In this document: piece after piece, positions 8,040 to 17,118 of the stretch | Layout: the number at the start of each line of letters is the position of its first letter | Position numbering within the stretch: position 1 is the stretch's first letter | NCBI GenBank assembly: GCA_964400785.1 | Contig: CAYNWB010000017.1 | Span: 1-45,318 of the forward strand | Direction: 5' to 3' | DNA: 45,318 nucleotides | From: CAVQGZ01 sp964400785 | Lineage (GTDB): Bacteria; Actinomycetota; Actinomycetes; Jiangellales; Jiangellaceae | Position numbers and translations under genes: made by a program | The notes under the pieces: generated by a model | What the model saw: only the letters and a program-made list of their open reading frames with translations | The model's database searches: none | Told to the model about the DNA's origin: nothing

Positions 8040-8704
8040 GCACTCTGGACGCCGTGCTGGTCGACATGGACGGGCTTCTCGTCGACAGCGAGCCGTTGTG
8101 GTTCGACGTGGAGTCGGCGGTCTTCGCCCGCCTCGGTGCCGGGCGAGCATGGACGCACGCCGAGGCCCGGTCGCTGGTGGGCAACGCCCTCGAGGTCTCC
8201 GCCGCTCGCATGTGCGAGCTCGCCGGCGTCGAGGTGGCGCCCGGCGTTGTCGCCGGCTGGTTCGTCGACGCCATGCGCGAGCGGCTCGAGGCACAGGTGC
8301 CGTTCAAGCCCGGAGCCCGTGAGCTGCTCGCCGACCTCAACCGCAGCGAGGTGCCGTGCGCCCTGGTGTCGTCGTCGTACCGGACCCTTGTCGACACGGT
8401 GGTGCGTCGGCTGCCGGAGCGGACGTTCCGCAGCACCGTCGCCGGTGACGAGGTCACGCGGGGCAAACCGCATCCCGAGCCGTACCGCAGAGCGCTCGAC
8501 CTGCTCGGGGTCGGGGCCGAGCGAGCGATCGTGCTCGAGGACTCACCGACCGGTGCCACAGCGGGCTCCGCAGCAGGGTGCACGGTGGTGGTGGTGCCCG
8601 ACCTGGCCCCGCTGCCCGAGCAGCACGACTGGCACGTCGTGGCCAGTCTCACCGAGCTCGACGTCGCCGAGCTGCGACGTCTACTCGGTGGCGATCGCCG
8701 TTAG
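8036..8704 (+). CDS. HAD-superfamily hydrolase (beta-phosphoglucomutase-like)
   Basis: The 222-residue protein has HAD motif I DMDGLLVDSE (nucleophile D10, acid/base D12), motif II in ALVSSS, motif III Lys in RGKPHPEPY and motif IV VLEDSPTGA. A helical cap sits between motifs I and II (~18-85), the subfamily I layout of phosphoglycolate phosphatase/beta-phosphoglucomutase proteins. Substrate is unknown. The start GTG overlaps the metH stop (GTGA), so the two are probably translated together. The 3' end overlaps the convergent ABC permease by 24 nt. Confidence 0.93.
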   Translation: MSTLDAVLVDMDGLLVDSEPLWFDVESAVFARLGAGRAWTHAEARSLVGNALEVSAARMCELAGVEVAPGVVAGWFVDAMRERLEAQVPFKPGARELLADLNRSEVPCALVSSSYRTLVDTVVRRLPERTFRSTVAGDEVTRGKPHPEPYRRALDLLGVGAERAIVLEDSPTGATAGSAAGCTVVVVPDLAPLPEQHDWHVVASLTELDVAELRRLLGGDRR

Positions 8705-11245
8705 CACGTCCAGGTTCGCCGCGCGTCGCGCAGGGATGATGGCGGCGAGCACCCCGACGAGCGCGGAGACCACCAGCACCACGCCGATGAGGGTCCACGG
8801 GATCGCCAGCGCCGTGATGCCCTCGTCGACCAGCGTGCGCTGGATCGACACCCCGAACAGCAGCCCGAGGCCGATGCCCAGCAGCGCGCCGTACAGGGCG
8901 ATGAGCAGGGCCTCGATGCGCACGACCCGGCGGATCTGCCCACGGCCGATGCCGACCGCCCGCAGCAGCCCTATCTCGCGGGTGCGTTCGAGCACCGACA
9001 GCAGCAGCGTGTTCACGATGCCGAGCACCGCGATCACCACGGCCAGGCCCAGCAGGGCGTAGACCAGGCTGAGCAGCTGGTTGACCTGCCCACGGATCTG
9101 CGCGACCAGCTCGGTCTGGTCCTGCAGGGTGACGATGGGGTAGGGCGCGATGGCCTCGTCGAGGGAGGCCCGCAGCGCGTCCGGGTCGACGTCGGGGGCC
9201 GCGACGACGTACAGGGTGCTGTCCTGGGCCGGCAGCCCGAGGTCGGCCAGCTCGTCTCGGGTGACGACGGCACCGGTCAACGGACCGCTCGGCACGTAGA
9301 TGGCCACGACCTGGTACTCGCGCGCGCCGACCGGCCAGGTGATGCGCACGCTCGACCCGAGGGCGAGGTCACGCTGCTCGGCGGTGCCTTCGTCGACCGC
9401 CACCGTGCCGGGACCCAGCTCAGCCAGGTCGCCGGCGACGACGTCGAGGGCCACTGCCCGCTCGACGGTGGCAGGGTCGACTCCGGTGGCGAACGATGTG
9501 GTCGGGCCTACCTCGACCGACCCGGGGCCCTCGCCCTCGTCCAGGGACGCAGCCGACAGCGTCAGCCTCGACACGAGCTCGACGCCCTCGACCTGCTCCA
9601 GCACGTCGCCGATCTCGGGGCTGAACGGGGCGAAGGTGGACGAGCCGACGATGAAGTCGGCGCGGACGATGTCGGCGATCGACTGCTCGACCGACTTGCT
9701 GGACGAGCTGCCCAGCACGCCGATCATCGTGACCAGGGCCAGCCCGATCATGAGAGCCCCGGCGGTGGCAGCGGTACGGCGACGGTCACGCTGGGCGTTG
9801 CGTACCGCCAGCCTGCCCACCGTGCTGCCCAGGAACGGACGACCGAGGGCGCCCATGACAGCTGCTGCGGCGACGGCCGACAGCAGGGCGGTGCCGACGA
9901 AGACCAGCAGGATGCCTGCTCCGACCAGGGCGATCGCCCCGGCCAGGTCGGTCAGCAGACCCATTCCGAGCACCGCGGCTCCCAGCAGGCTCAGCGTCGT
10001 GCCGATGATGGTGCGTCGGCGCAGCGTGCGGGTCGGCAGCACCACGTCGTCGCGCAGAGCGGCGATCGGCGGCACGGAGCCGGCTCGGCGGGCGGGGAAC
10101 CAGGCCGCCACCATCGTCAGGACGGTGCCGATCAGCAGCGCGGCCACCACCGTGCGCGGGCGGACGACCAGTGGTCCGGCGGGGATGTCGAAGCCGACCA
10201 CCCCGAACAGCTCGCGCAGCCCGGTGGCCAGCACGATGCCCACGGCGAGCCCGAGCACACCGCCGACGAGCCCGACGAGCGCGGCCTCGACGAGCACCGA
10301 GTAAGTGACCTGGCGTCGGCTGGCTCCCACCGCACGCAGCAGCGCCAGCTCACGGGTACGCCGGGCGATGAGCACGCTGAACGTGTTCACGATGATGAAC
10401 CCGCCGACGAACAACGCCACACCCGCGAAGACCAGCAGGAACGTGGTGATGAATCCCAGTGCCTCGGTGAGGGCTGCGGACGCCTCGTCCTGCACCTGCT
10501 CACCGGTCTGCACGAGCACCGGGTCGAGCCCGGACTCGGCGAAGGCGGTGCGCACCCGCTCGGCGAGCACGTCGGCAGACACGCGGGGCTCGGAAACGGC
10601 CTCGACCGTCGTCCAGCGTTGACCACCCAGCAGCAGGTCGCGCGCCGTGTCTTGCTCGAACGCAGTGAGCGTGGCGCCCGCCAGGGCCCCATTCGTGCCG
10701 AACCGGAACACGCCGACCAGCGTGGCCTCCAGGCTGGGGCCCGGTGTGAGCACCCGCACGGTGTCGCCGAGGCCGAACCCACCGGACTCGAAGGCCTCGG
10801 TGTCGATCGCGATCTCGTCGGGCGCAGCCGGGGCTCGCCCCTCGACGAGCCGCAGGGGCGAGAGCTCGGGGTCGTCGCCCCATCCGACGCCGATGGTCGG
10901 GGGACCCGTCGAACCCACGGGCTCGCCCTCGGCGTCGATCAGCGTGACCCCGATGGTCTGGACGACCCCCGAGGAGGAGGCGACCCCCGGGACGGAGGCA
11001 ACGACGTCGGCGGCCTCGTCGGGCAGCGTGGCCGTGTTGCCGACCGAGGCCTGGCCGTCCTCGCCGGCCGGGGACACGACGACATCGGGCTGGGCGGTGT
11101 CGAAGAGGTCGCTGAACGTGCGTTGCAGGGTGTCGGTGAACACGTACGTGCCGGCCACGAACGCGACGCCGAGCACGACGGCCAGCGCGGAGAGCGCGAG
11201 GCGCCCCTTGTGCGCGAGCGCGGTGCGAAGCGTGGCTCGCAGCAC
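8681..11245 (-). CDS. FtsX-like ABC transporter permease (duplicated MacB/LolC architecture)
   Basis: The 854-residue membrane protein contains two copies of the MacB periplasmic core plus FtsX unit. The first has an N-terminal TM helix (~17-36), an extracytoplasmic domain to ~255 and a three-helix FtsX block (~260-380). A middle TM pair (~415-470) follows, then a second extracytoplasmic domain (~500-710) and a final FtsX block (~720-845). Both blocks carry RTREL/RTREIGLLRAVG, the coupling-helix signature contacting the ATPase. Such transporters move lipids, peptides or drugs, or act mechanically; the cargo is unknown. It starts at GTG 11245, one nucleotide after the ATPase stop. Confidence 0.93.
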   Translation of the reverse strand: MLRATLRTALAHKGRLALSALAVVLGVAFVAGTYVFTDTLQRTFSDLFDTAQPDVVVSPAGEDGQASVGNTATLPDEAADVVASVPGVASSSGVVQTIGVTLIDAEGEPVGSTGPPTIGVGWGDDPELSPLRLVEGRAPAAPDEIAIDTEAFESGGFGLGDTVRVLTPGPSLEATLVGVFRFGTNGALAGATLTAFEQDTARDLLLGGQRWTTVEAVSEPRVSADVLAERVRTAFAESGLDPVLVQTGEQVQDEASAALTEALGFITTFLLVFAGVALFVGGFIIVNTFSVLIARRTRELALLRAVGASRRQVTYSVLVEAALVGLVGGVLGLAVGIVLATGLRELFGVVGFDIPAGPLVVRPRTVVAALLIGTVLTMVAAWFPARRAGSVPPIAALRDDVVLPTRTLRRRTIIGTTLSLLGAAVLGMGLLTDLAGAIALVGAGILLVFVGTALLSAVAAAAVMGALGRPFLGSTVGRLAVRNAQRDRRRTAATAGALMIGLALVTMIGVLGSSSSKSVEQSIADIVRADFIVGSSTFAPFSPEIGDVLEQVEGVELVSRLTLSAASLDEGEGPGSVEVGPTTSFATGVDPATVERAVALDVVAGDLAELGPGTVAVDEGTAEQRDLALGSSVRITWPVGAREYQVVAIYVPSGPLTGAVVTRDELADLGLPAQDSTLYVVAAPDVDPDALRASLDEAIAPYPIVTLQDQTELVAQIRGQVNQLLSLVYALLGLAVVIAVLGIVNTLLLSVLERTREIGLLRAVGIGRGQIRRVVRIEALLIALYGALLGIGLGLLFGVSIQRTLVDEGITALAIPWTLIGVVLVVSALVGVLAAIIPARRAANLDVLTAIATE

Positions 11246-11246
11246 G

Positions 11247-11999
11247 TCAGGCCTCGTGGGACGGGTCGAGGTGCACCATGCGCTCGGCCACGGTCTCCGG
11301 GGTCGGAGCGCTCAGCTCGTCGACGATGCGGCCGTCGGAGAGGAAGAGCACGCGGTCGGCGTAGGACGCCGCGTTGGCGTCGTGGGTCACCATCACCACC
11401 GTCTGCCCGTACTCGTCCACCGAGCGCCGCAGCAGCCCGAGCACCTCCGCACCGGACCGCGAGTCGAGGTTGCCGGTGGGCTCGTCGGCGAAGATCAGGT
11501 CGGGGCGGGTGACGAGGGCGCGGGCGCAGGCGACGCGCTGCTGCTGGCCGCCCGAGAGCTGGCTGGGGCGATGGTCGAGCCGGTCGGCGAGCTCGACGGC
11601 GTCCACGATCTGTCGCATCCACGCCTTGTCGACGGGCCGTCCGGCGATGTCGAGCGGCAGGGTGATGTTCTCCGACGCCGACAGGGTCGGGACGAGGTTG
11701 AACGCCTGGAACACGAACCCGACGCGTTCGCGGCGAAGCGCGGTGAGCGCGTCGTCGGACAGGGTCGTGAGGTCGGCATCGCCCAGACGGGCCTGCCCGG
11801 ACGTGGCGGTGTCGAGACCGGCCATGCAGTGCATGAGGGTCGACTTGCCGGAGCCGGACGGTCCCATGATCGCGGTGAAGTGTCGGCGCGGGAAGCCGAC
11901 GGACACGCCGTCGAGGGCCCGCACCTCGGTCCCGCCGTCCCCGTAGACCTTCACCAGGTCGATGGCCTCGGCGACCAGTGGCTCCGTGGAGTCGTCCAT
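11247..11999 (-). CDS. ABC transporter ATP-binding protein (MacB/LolD type)
   Basis: The 250-residue ATPase has Walker A GPSGSGKST at 46-54, a Q-loop (FVFQAFNLVPTLSA), ABC signature LSGGQQQR, Walker B DLIFADEPTGNLDS and H-loop VMVTHD. The NLVPTLSA and GNLDS segments are typical of the LolD/MacB branch that pairs with FtsX-like permeases, and the partner lies directly downstream. The ATG at 11999 was chosen over an upstream in-frame start because a TAGGCT -10 ends 8 nt before it and conservation begins here. Confidence 0.95.
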   Translation of the reverse strand: MDDSTEPLVAEAIDLVKVYGDGGTEVRALDGVSVGFPRRHFTAIMGPSGSGKSTLMHCMAGLDTATSGQARLGDADLTTLSDDALTALRRERVGFVFQAFNLVPTLSASENITLPLDIAGRPVDKAWMRQIVDAVELADRLDHRPSQLSGGQQQRVACARALVTRPDLIFADEPTGNLDSRSGAEVLGLLRRSVDEYGQTVVMVTHDANAASYADRVLFLSDGRIVDELSAPTPETVAERMVHLDPSHEA

Positions 12000-12007
12000 G
12001 GTCGTCG

Positions 12008-12013
12008 AGCCTA
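12008..12013 (-). promoter_or_regulatory. -10 element (TAGGCT) of the ABC transporter operon
   Basis: On the minus strand, TAGGCT ends 8 nt before the ATG at 11999. It lies 2 bp from the end of the upstream nuclease gene, so the transporter operon can be transcribed separately. Confidence 0.5.
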
Positions 12014-12826
12014 AGGTGCGGCGGGGGGTGGACCGGTGGGGTAGGGCGGCGGCGTGCCACCCCAGGCCGGGCAGAGGGCCTGGTGCGGGCACCAGTCGCA
12101 CAGACGTGACCGGCTCGGGCGGAAGTCGCCGGAGTCACGGGCGCGCATGATCGCCGTGGCCAGGGCTCGCAGCGTGCGTTCCAGCGCCAGCAGGTCGGCC
12201 TCGTGGGGCTCGAGGCGGACGATCTGCTCGTCGGCCAGGTAGATCAGCTGGAGCAGGTCGGGCAGGCGGCCGGAGGTGCGCCACATCAGCAGGGCGTAGA
12301 CGCGCAGCTGGAACAGTGCCCGCTGCTCGAACAAGGGTGTCGGTGCCCGGCCACTCTTGTAGTCGACGATGCGCACCTGACCGGTCGCGGCCACGTCGAC
12401 GCGGTCGATGACCCCCTTCACCGCGGTCGTGTCGTCCAGGCCCCACTGCAGCAGCAGCTCGCGTTCGGCCGGCTCGAGGCGCTGCGGGTCCTCGAGGCGG
12501 AAGTAGGCGTCGAGCAGACGCTCGGCCGTGGCCAGCCACTGGGCCTCGGCGGTGTCGGGCCCGACGAGGCCTTCGAGGTCGGGCTGCTCGGCGAGCATGC
12601 GCTGCCACTCGGCGGCGACGAGGTCGTGAGCCAGCCCGACCGTTCGCTGCGGTGCAGGCGCGTCGAAGAGCCGCTCCAGCACCGCATGCACGAGAGTGCC
12701 TCGCACGGCGTCGGGGCTCGGGGGTTCCGGCAGCCGGTCGATGGCCCGGAACCGGTACAGCAGCGGGCACGTCTTGAAGTCCGAGACCCGCGACGGCGAG
12801 AGCGACAGCACCGGTTCAGCAGCCAT
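12011..12826 (-). CDS. RecB-family PD-(D/E)XK nuclease with predicted Fe-S cluster
   Basis: The 271-residue protein is a single nuclease domain: GTLVHAVLERL (motif with His), GVIDRVD (Asp) and IVDYKSG (the E/D-x-K core). C20 (FKTCPLLYRF) at the N-terminus and C243, C246 and C252 (CDWCPHQALC) at the C-terminus form the split four-cysteine set that binds a 4Fe-4S cluster in AddB, Cas4 and related nucleases. The actinobacterial homologue is Rv2119, beside trmI. No helicase domain is present, so it is not RecB or AddB itself; the DNA-repair role is inferred. A leaderless promoter precedes the ATG. Confidence 0.92.
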   Translation of the reverse strand: MAAEPVLSLSPSRVSDFKTCPLLYRFRAIDRLPEPPSPDAVRGTLVHAVLERLFDAPAPQRTVGLAHDLVAAEWQRMLAEQPDLEGLVGPDTAEAQWLATAERLLDAYFRLEDPQRLEPAERELLLQWGLDDTTAVKGVIDRVDVAATGQVRIVDYKSGRAPTPLFEQRALFQLRVYALLMWRTSGRLPDLLQLIYLADEQIVRLEPHEADLLALERTLRALATAIMRARDSGDFRPSRSRLCDWCPHQALCPAWGGTPPPYPTGPPPAAP

Positions 12827-12832
12827 GCAGGC

Positions 12833-12838
12833 ACCCTA
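12833..12838 (-). promoter_or_regulatory. -10 element (TAGGGT) of the RecB-like nuclease
   Basis: On the minus strand, TAGGGT ends 6 nt before the ATG at 12826. It is back-to-back with the trmI promoter, with 25 bp between the two hexamers. Confidence 0.6.
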
Positions 12839-12863
12839 GGCAGGGGGTCCGACACACCTCACC

Positions 12864-12869
12864 TACCCT
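12864..12869 (+). promoter_or_regulatory. -10 element (TACCCT) of trmI
   Basis: TACCCT ends 6 nt before the GTG at 12876, predicting a leaderless trmI mRNA. Confidence 0.6.
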
Positions 12870-12875
12870 GCCCGG

Positions 12876-13811
12876 GTGCGCCCCCCCGAGCCCTCGAGCC
12901 GACGCCGCGGCCTGCTGCAGCCTGGTGACCGGGTGCAGCTCACCGATCGCAAGGGCCGCCGGCACAGCCTGTGGCTCGAGCCCGGCGCGGTCTTCCACAC
13001 CCACCACGGCCAGATCGCGCACGACGACCTCATCGGAGCCCCGGAGGGGTGCCTGGTCACCTCCACCCGCGGCGCGACCTACCTCGCCCTGCGTCCGACG
13101 CTGGCCGACGTCACCCTGGCGATGCCTCGGGGTGCCACGGTGGTCTACCCCAAGGACGCCGTGGCCATCCTCGGCCAGGCCGACATCGGCACGGGGCACC
13201 GTGTCGTGGAGGCCGGCGCCGGGTCGGGTGCGCTGTCGATGTGGCTGCTGCGTGCCGTGGGCGAGCAGGGCAGCGTCCACTCCTACGAACGCCGAGCCGA
13301 GTTCGCCGAGGTCGCCGCCCGCAACGTCGAGCGCTACTTCGGGCACCGGCCCGGCCAGTGGACCCTCACGGTCGCCGACCTGGCCGAGGCGCTGCCCACG
13401 CAGCACGAGCCGGGCAGCGTCGACCGGGTGGTGCTCGACATGCTCGCCCCGTGGGAGTGCGTGGCTGCGGTGGCCGACGCCCTGGCACCCGGCGGGCTGC
13501 TGTGCGTCTACGTCGCCACGACCACGCAGATGTCGCGGGTCGTCGAGACGATCCGGCAGTCCGGGCAGTTCACCGAGCCCGCGGCGACCGAGACGATGCA
13601 GCGCACCTGGCACGTCGAGGGCCTCTCGGTGCGTCCGGACCACCGCATGGTCGGGCACACGGGCTTCCTGGTGACCGCACGCCGGGTGGCCCCCGGTGTG
13701 GTGCCGCCGTCGAGGCACCGACGGCCCGCCCCGGGCGCCTACGGAGACGACTGGAACGCACCGACCCAGGCAGAACCGCGCCGCACTGGCCCGACGGAGC
13801 CGGAAGGGTAG
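12876..13811 (+). CDS. trmI: tRNA (adenine-N1)-methyltransferase TrmI
   Basis: TrmI methylates A58 in the T-loop of tRNAs as a homotetramer using SAM. The 311-residue protein has an N-terminal beta domain (~15-90) and a Rossmann domain with SAM motif I VVEAGAGSGALS, motif II SYERRAEF and VLDMLAPWE (catalytic/target-binding Asp region). The C-terminal ~40 residues are a basic, Pro-rich tail beyond the usual fold. It sits immediately upstream of the proteasomal ATPase, as Rv2118c does relative to mpa. The start is supported by the leaderless -10. Confidence 0.94.
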   Translation: MRPPEPSSRRRGLLQPGDRVQLTDRKGRRHSLWLEPGAVFHTHHGQIAHDDLIGAPEGCLVTSTRGATYLALRPTLADVTLAMPRGATVVYPKDAVAILGQADIGTGHRVVEAGAGSGALSMWLLRAVGEQGSVHSYERRAEFAEVAARNVERYFGHRPGQWTLTVADLAEALPTQHEPGSVDRVVLDMLAPWECVAAVADALAPGGLLCVYVATTTQMSRVVETIRQSGQFTEPAATETMQRTWHVEGLSVRPDHRMVGHTGFLVTARRVAPGVVPPSRHRRPAPGAYGDDWNAPTQAEPRRTGPTEPEG

Positions 13812-13814
13812 GGT
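13809..13814 (+). promoter_or_regulatory. -10 element (TAGGGT) of arc
   Basis: TAGGGT overlaps the trmI stop codon. Transcription would start near 13821, giving a ~30-nt leader with a GGGAGG Shine-Dalgarno at 13840-13845. Confidence 0.45.
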
Positions 13815-13850
13815 CGCTGCACGAGGGCGTGAGTCGACTGGGAGGTGCGC

Positions 13851-15548
13851 ATGAGTCAGGACTCGACAGGACACCGGAGCTTCGACGAGGACGGTGAACG
13901 TCTCTCCGAGCGGCGCGCCCACATGCTCGAGGACCGGCTCGTCCAGCTGCAGGGGCGGGTGGCGTCGCTGACGTCGCAGAACGAGCGCCTGGCGGCGACG
14001 CTGCGTGAGGCTCGCGACCAGATCGTGTCGCTGAAGGAGGAGATCGACCGCCTGGCCCAGCCTCCCGCCGGGTTCGGTGTCTTCCTCGCCCCGGCTGAGG
14101 ACGGAGCTGTCGACGTGTTCACCGGCGGGCGCAAGCTGCGGGTGCGCGTCTCTCCCGCGGTGGACGTCGAGTCCCTGCGTCCGGGCAACGAGGTGATGCT
14201 CAACGAGGCGCTCAACGTCGTCGGGGTGCTGTCCTACGAGCAGGTCGGCGAGGTCGTCATGCTCAAGGAGGTGCTCGCCGACGGGGACCGTGCTCTCGTG
14301 CTCTCCCGCGCCGACGAGGAACGGGTCGTCCGGCTGGCCGAGCCGCTGCGCGACATCGTCATCCGTGCCGGTGACTCGCTGCTGCTGGAGCCGCGCTCCG
14401 GCTTCGTGCTGGAGCGGGTGCCCAAGTCGGAGGTCGAGGAGCTGATCCTCGAGGAGGTGCCCGACATCGCCTACTCCGACATCGGCGGCCTGCGCACCCA
14501 GATCGAGCAGATCCGCGATGCCGTCGAGCTGCCGTTCCTGCACCAGGACCTGTTCGCCGAGCACCAGCTGCAGGCACCCAAGGGTGTGCTGCTCTACGGC
14601 CCACCCGGCTGCGGCAAGACGCTCATCGCGAAGGCGGTGGCGGCGTCGCTGGCCCGCAAGGTGGCGGAGAAGACCGGGCAGAAGGAGGCGAAGTCCTTCT
14701 TCCTCAACATCAAGGGACCGGAGCTGCTCAACAAGTACGTCGGGGAGACCGAGCGCCACATCCGGCTCGTGTTCCAACGCGCCCGGGAGAAGGCCTCGGG
14801 CGGCACCCCTGTCATCGTCTTCTTCGACGAGATGGACTCGCTGTTCCGCACGCGAGGCTCCGGGGTGTCCTCCGACGTCGAGAACACGATCGTGCCGCAG
14901 CTGCTGAGCGAGATCGACGGTGTGGAGCTGCTCGAGAACGTCATCGTCATCGGCGCGAGCAACCGCGAGGACATGATCGACCCGGCGATCCTGCGTCCCG
15001 GGCGCCTGGACGTGAAGATCAAGATCGAGAGGCCCGACGCCGAGTCGGCCCGCGACATCCTGTCCAAGTACCTGCTGCCCGAGCTGCCGCTGCACCCGGA
15101 CGACCTCGCCGAGCACGGCGGGGACCGGGACGCGACGGTCGCCGCGATGATCCAGCGAGCTGTCGAGAGGCTGTACGCCGAGACCGAGGACAACCAGTTC
15201 CTCGAGGTCACCTACGCCAACGGCGACCGGGAGATCCTGTACTTCAAGGACTTCAACTCCGGGGCGATGCTGCAGAACGTCGTCGACCGGGCCAAGAAAT
15301 CGGCGATCAAGGACTACCTCGACACCGGCGTGAAGGGCCTGCGGGTGCAGCACCTGCTGGCTGCCTGCCTGGACGAGTTCAAGGAGAACGAGGACCTGCC
15401 CAACACGACCAACCCCGACGACTGGGCACGCATCTCGGGCAAGAAGGGCGAGCGGATCGTGTTCATCCGCACCCTCGTGCAGGGCAAGCAGGGCACCGAG
15501 GCCGGCCGGTCGATCGCCAACGTCGCGAACACGGGCCAGTACCTCTAG
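13851..15548 (+). CDS. arc: Proteasome-associated AAA ATPase Arc/Mpa
   Basis: The hexameric unfoldase binds pupylated proteins and threads them into the 20S proteasome. The 565-residue protein has an N-terminal coiled coil (~18-70, heptads such as EDRLVQLQGRVASLTSQNERL split over the helix) that binds Pup, tandem OB domains (~75-200), and one AAA+ module with Walker A GPPGCGKT (250-257), Walker B FFDEMD (E327) and the sensor/arginine-finger region (LRPGRLD). The last three residues are QYL, the conserved gate-opening tail that docks into PrcA pockets. The ATG at 13851 follows GGGAGG by 5 nt; an in-frame GTG at 13845 lies inside the Shine-Dalgarno. Confidence 0.98.
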   Translation: MSQDSTGHRSFDEDGERLSERRAHMLEDRLVQLQGRVASLTSQNERLAATLREARDQIVSLKEEIDRLAQPPAGFGVFLAPAEDGAVDVFTGGRKLRVRVSPAVDVESLRPGNEVMLNEALNVVGVLSYEQVGEVVMLKEVLADGDRALVLSRADEERVVRLAEPLRDIVIRAGDSLLLEPRSGFVLERVPKSEVEELILEEVPDIAYSDIGGLRTQIEQIRDAVELPFLHQDLFAEHQLQAPKGVLLYGPPGCGKTLIAKAVAASLARKVAEKTGQKEAKSFFLNIKGPELLNKYVGETERHIRLVFQRAREKASGGTPVIVFFDEMDSLFRTRGSGVSSDVENTIVPQLLSEIDGVELLENVIVIGASNREDMIDPAILRPGRLDVKIKIERPDAESARDILSKYLLPELPLHPDDLAEHGGDRDATVAAMIQRAVERLYAETEDNQFLEVTYANGDREILYFKDFNSGAMLQNVVDRAKKSAIKDYLDTGVKGLRVQHLLAACLDEFKENEDLPNTTNPDDWARISGKKGERIVFIRTLVQGKQGTEAGRSIANVANTGQYL

Positions 15549-15559
15549 ATGGATCGGGC

Positions 15560-17074
15560 GTGAGCGTCCACCGCGTCGTCGGGCTGGAGACCGAGTTCGG
15601 CGTGTCGGTGCTGGGCAACCCGCACGCCAACGCGATGACGTCGTCCTCGCAGGTCGTCAACGCGTTCGCGACCGTGCACTCCCGGCAGAGACGGCCGCGG
15701 TGGGACTTCGAGGAGGAGAACCCCCTGCGCGACGCGCGCGGGTTCGACCTGTCCCGCGACCTGGCCGACCCAGGCCTGCTCACCGACGAGGACGTGGGCC
15801 TGGCCAACGTGGTGCTCACCAACGGAGCACGTCTCTACGTCGACCACGCGCACCCGGAGTACTCGACCCCGGAGGTGACCGACCCGCGGGCCGCCGTCGT
15901 GTGGGACAAGGCCGGCGAGCTCGTGATCGCCGAGGCGGGCGAGCTGGCCAGCGCCACGCACGAGTCGACCATCGTGCTGTACAAGAACAACACCGACGGC
16001 AAAGGGGCCTCGTACGGCACGCACGAGAACTACCTGATGAGCCGGTCGACGCCGTTCTCTCGCATCGTCGAGCACCTGACCCCGTTCTTCGTCTCCCGCC
16101 CCGTGGTCACCGGCGCCGGACGGGTCGGCGTCGGTCAGGAGACGCGACGGCACGCGTTCCAGATCAGCCAGCGGGCCGACTTCTTCGAGGTCGGGGTGGG
16201 CCTGGAGACCACGCTGAAGAGACCGATCATCAACACCCGCGACGAGCCCCACGCCGACGCCGACCGGTACCGGCGTCTGCACGTGATCGTCGGGGACGCG
16301 AACCTGTCCGAGGTCGCCACCTACCTGAAGGTGGGCACGACGTCGATGGTGCTGGCGATGATCGAGGACGACTGGCTGGCCGAGCCGCCGGCCCTCGCCG
16401 ACCCGGTCGATGCCCTGCACCAGGTCTCGCACGACCCCACCTTGCGCACCACGGTCGAGCTCGCCGACGGTCGCGCGATGCGCGCGTTGGACATCCAGCG
16501 GTACTACCACGAGCAGGCACTGGCATACCTCGCCGATCGCGTCGGCGGCGACGTGGACCCGATGACCGCCGACGTGATGGCACGCTGGGGGGACGTGCTG
16601 GACCGCCTCGACCGCGACCCGATGCTGCTGGCCGGCGAGCTGGACTGGGTGGCCAAGCTCGGCCTGCTCGAGGGCTACCGGCAGCGGGACGGGCTGGGCT
16701 GGGACGACCCGAAGCTGGCCCTGATCGACCTGCAGTACCACGACCTGCGCCCCCGGCGAAGCCTGTACCAGCGCCTCGTGAGCACCGGTCGCATGCAGCG
16801 CCTGGTCAGCGACGCCGAGGTCAGGGCGGCGGTCACCGACCCGCCGGAGAACACCAGGGCCTACTTCCGGGGCCGGTGCCTGGCCCAGTACGCCGAGGAC
16901 GTCGCCGCCGCCTCGTGGGACTCGGTGATCTTCGACGTGCCCGGACGGGACGCGCTGCAGCGCGTCCCCACCCTGGAGCCGCTGCGGGGGACCCGGGAGC
17001 ACGTGGGCGCGCTGCTCGACAGCGCCCCTACGGCCAGCGACCTGCTCGCGCGCCTGAGCCGCCCCAGCGACTAG
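15560..17074 (+). CDS. dop: Pup deamidase/depupylase Dop
   Basis: Dop converts the C-terminal Gln of Pup to Glu and also removes Pup from conjugates; it is a glutamine-synthetase-fold enzyme. In 504 residues, E10 (GLETEFG) is the metal ligand and D95 (YVDHAHPEY) the catalytic Asp. Residues ~42-80 form the Dop-specific loop absent from the PafA paralogue in this window. The shared motif PIINTRDEPHADADRYRRLH appears in both enzymes. The GTG at 15560 lies 11 nt after arc with no strong Shine-Dalgarno. The position just before pup is the standard order. Confidence 0.98.
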   Translation: MSVHRVVGLETEFGVSVLGNPHANAMTSSSQVVNAFATVHSRQRRPRWDFEEENPLRDARGFDLSRDLADPGLLTDEDVGLANVVLTNGARLYVDHAHPEYSTPEVTDPRAAVVWDKAGELVIAEAGELASATHESTIVLYKNNTDGKGASYGTHENYLMSRSTPFSRIVEHLTPFFVSRPVVTGAGRVGVGQETRRHAFQISQRADFFEVGVGLETTLKRPIINTRDEPHADADRYRRLHVIVGDANLSEVATYLKVGTTSMVLAMIEDDWLAEPPALADPVDALHQVSHDPTLRTTVELADGRAMRALDIQRYYHEQALAYLADRVGGDVDPMTADVMARWGDVLDRLDRDPMLLAGELDWVAKLGLLEGYRQRDGLGWDDPKLALIDLQYHDLRPRRSLYQRLVSTGRMQRLVSDAEVRAAVTDPPENTRAYFRGRCLAQYAEDVAAASWDSVIFDVPGRDALQRVPTLEPLRGTREHVGALLDSAPTASDLLARLSRPSD

Positions 17075-17077
17075 CCT
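17072..17077 (+). promoter_or_regulatory. -10 element (TAGCCT) of the pup-prcBA operon
   Basis: TAGCCT overlaps the dop stop codon. It would start transcription near 17084, leaving a ~35-nt leader that carries the perfect AGGAGG at 17107-17112. Confidence 0.4.
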
Positions 17078-17118
17078 CGTCGACGTCCGTCGTCCCACCG
17101 CGCACCAGGAGGTCCCAC

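Noticed and set aside
4944..8294. 1116-codon open frame on the minus strand opposite metH
   Set aside because: Low-complexity His/Arg/Gly/Val-rich product antisense to an intact, motif-complete metH; a shadow frame of GC-rich coding DNA.
12816..15353. 845-codon minus-strand frame across trmI and arc
   Set aside because: Composition-driven shadow of two real genes; no recognisable domain.
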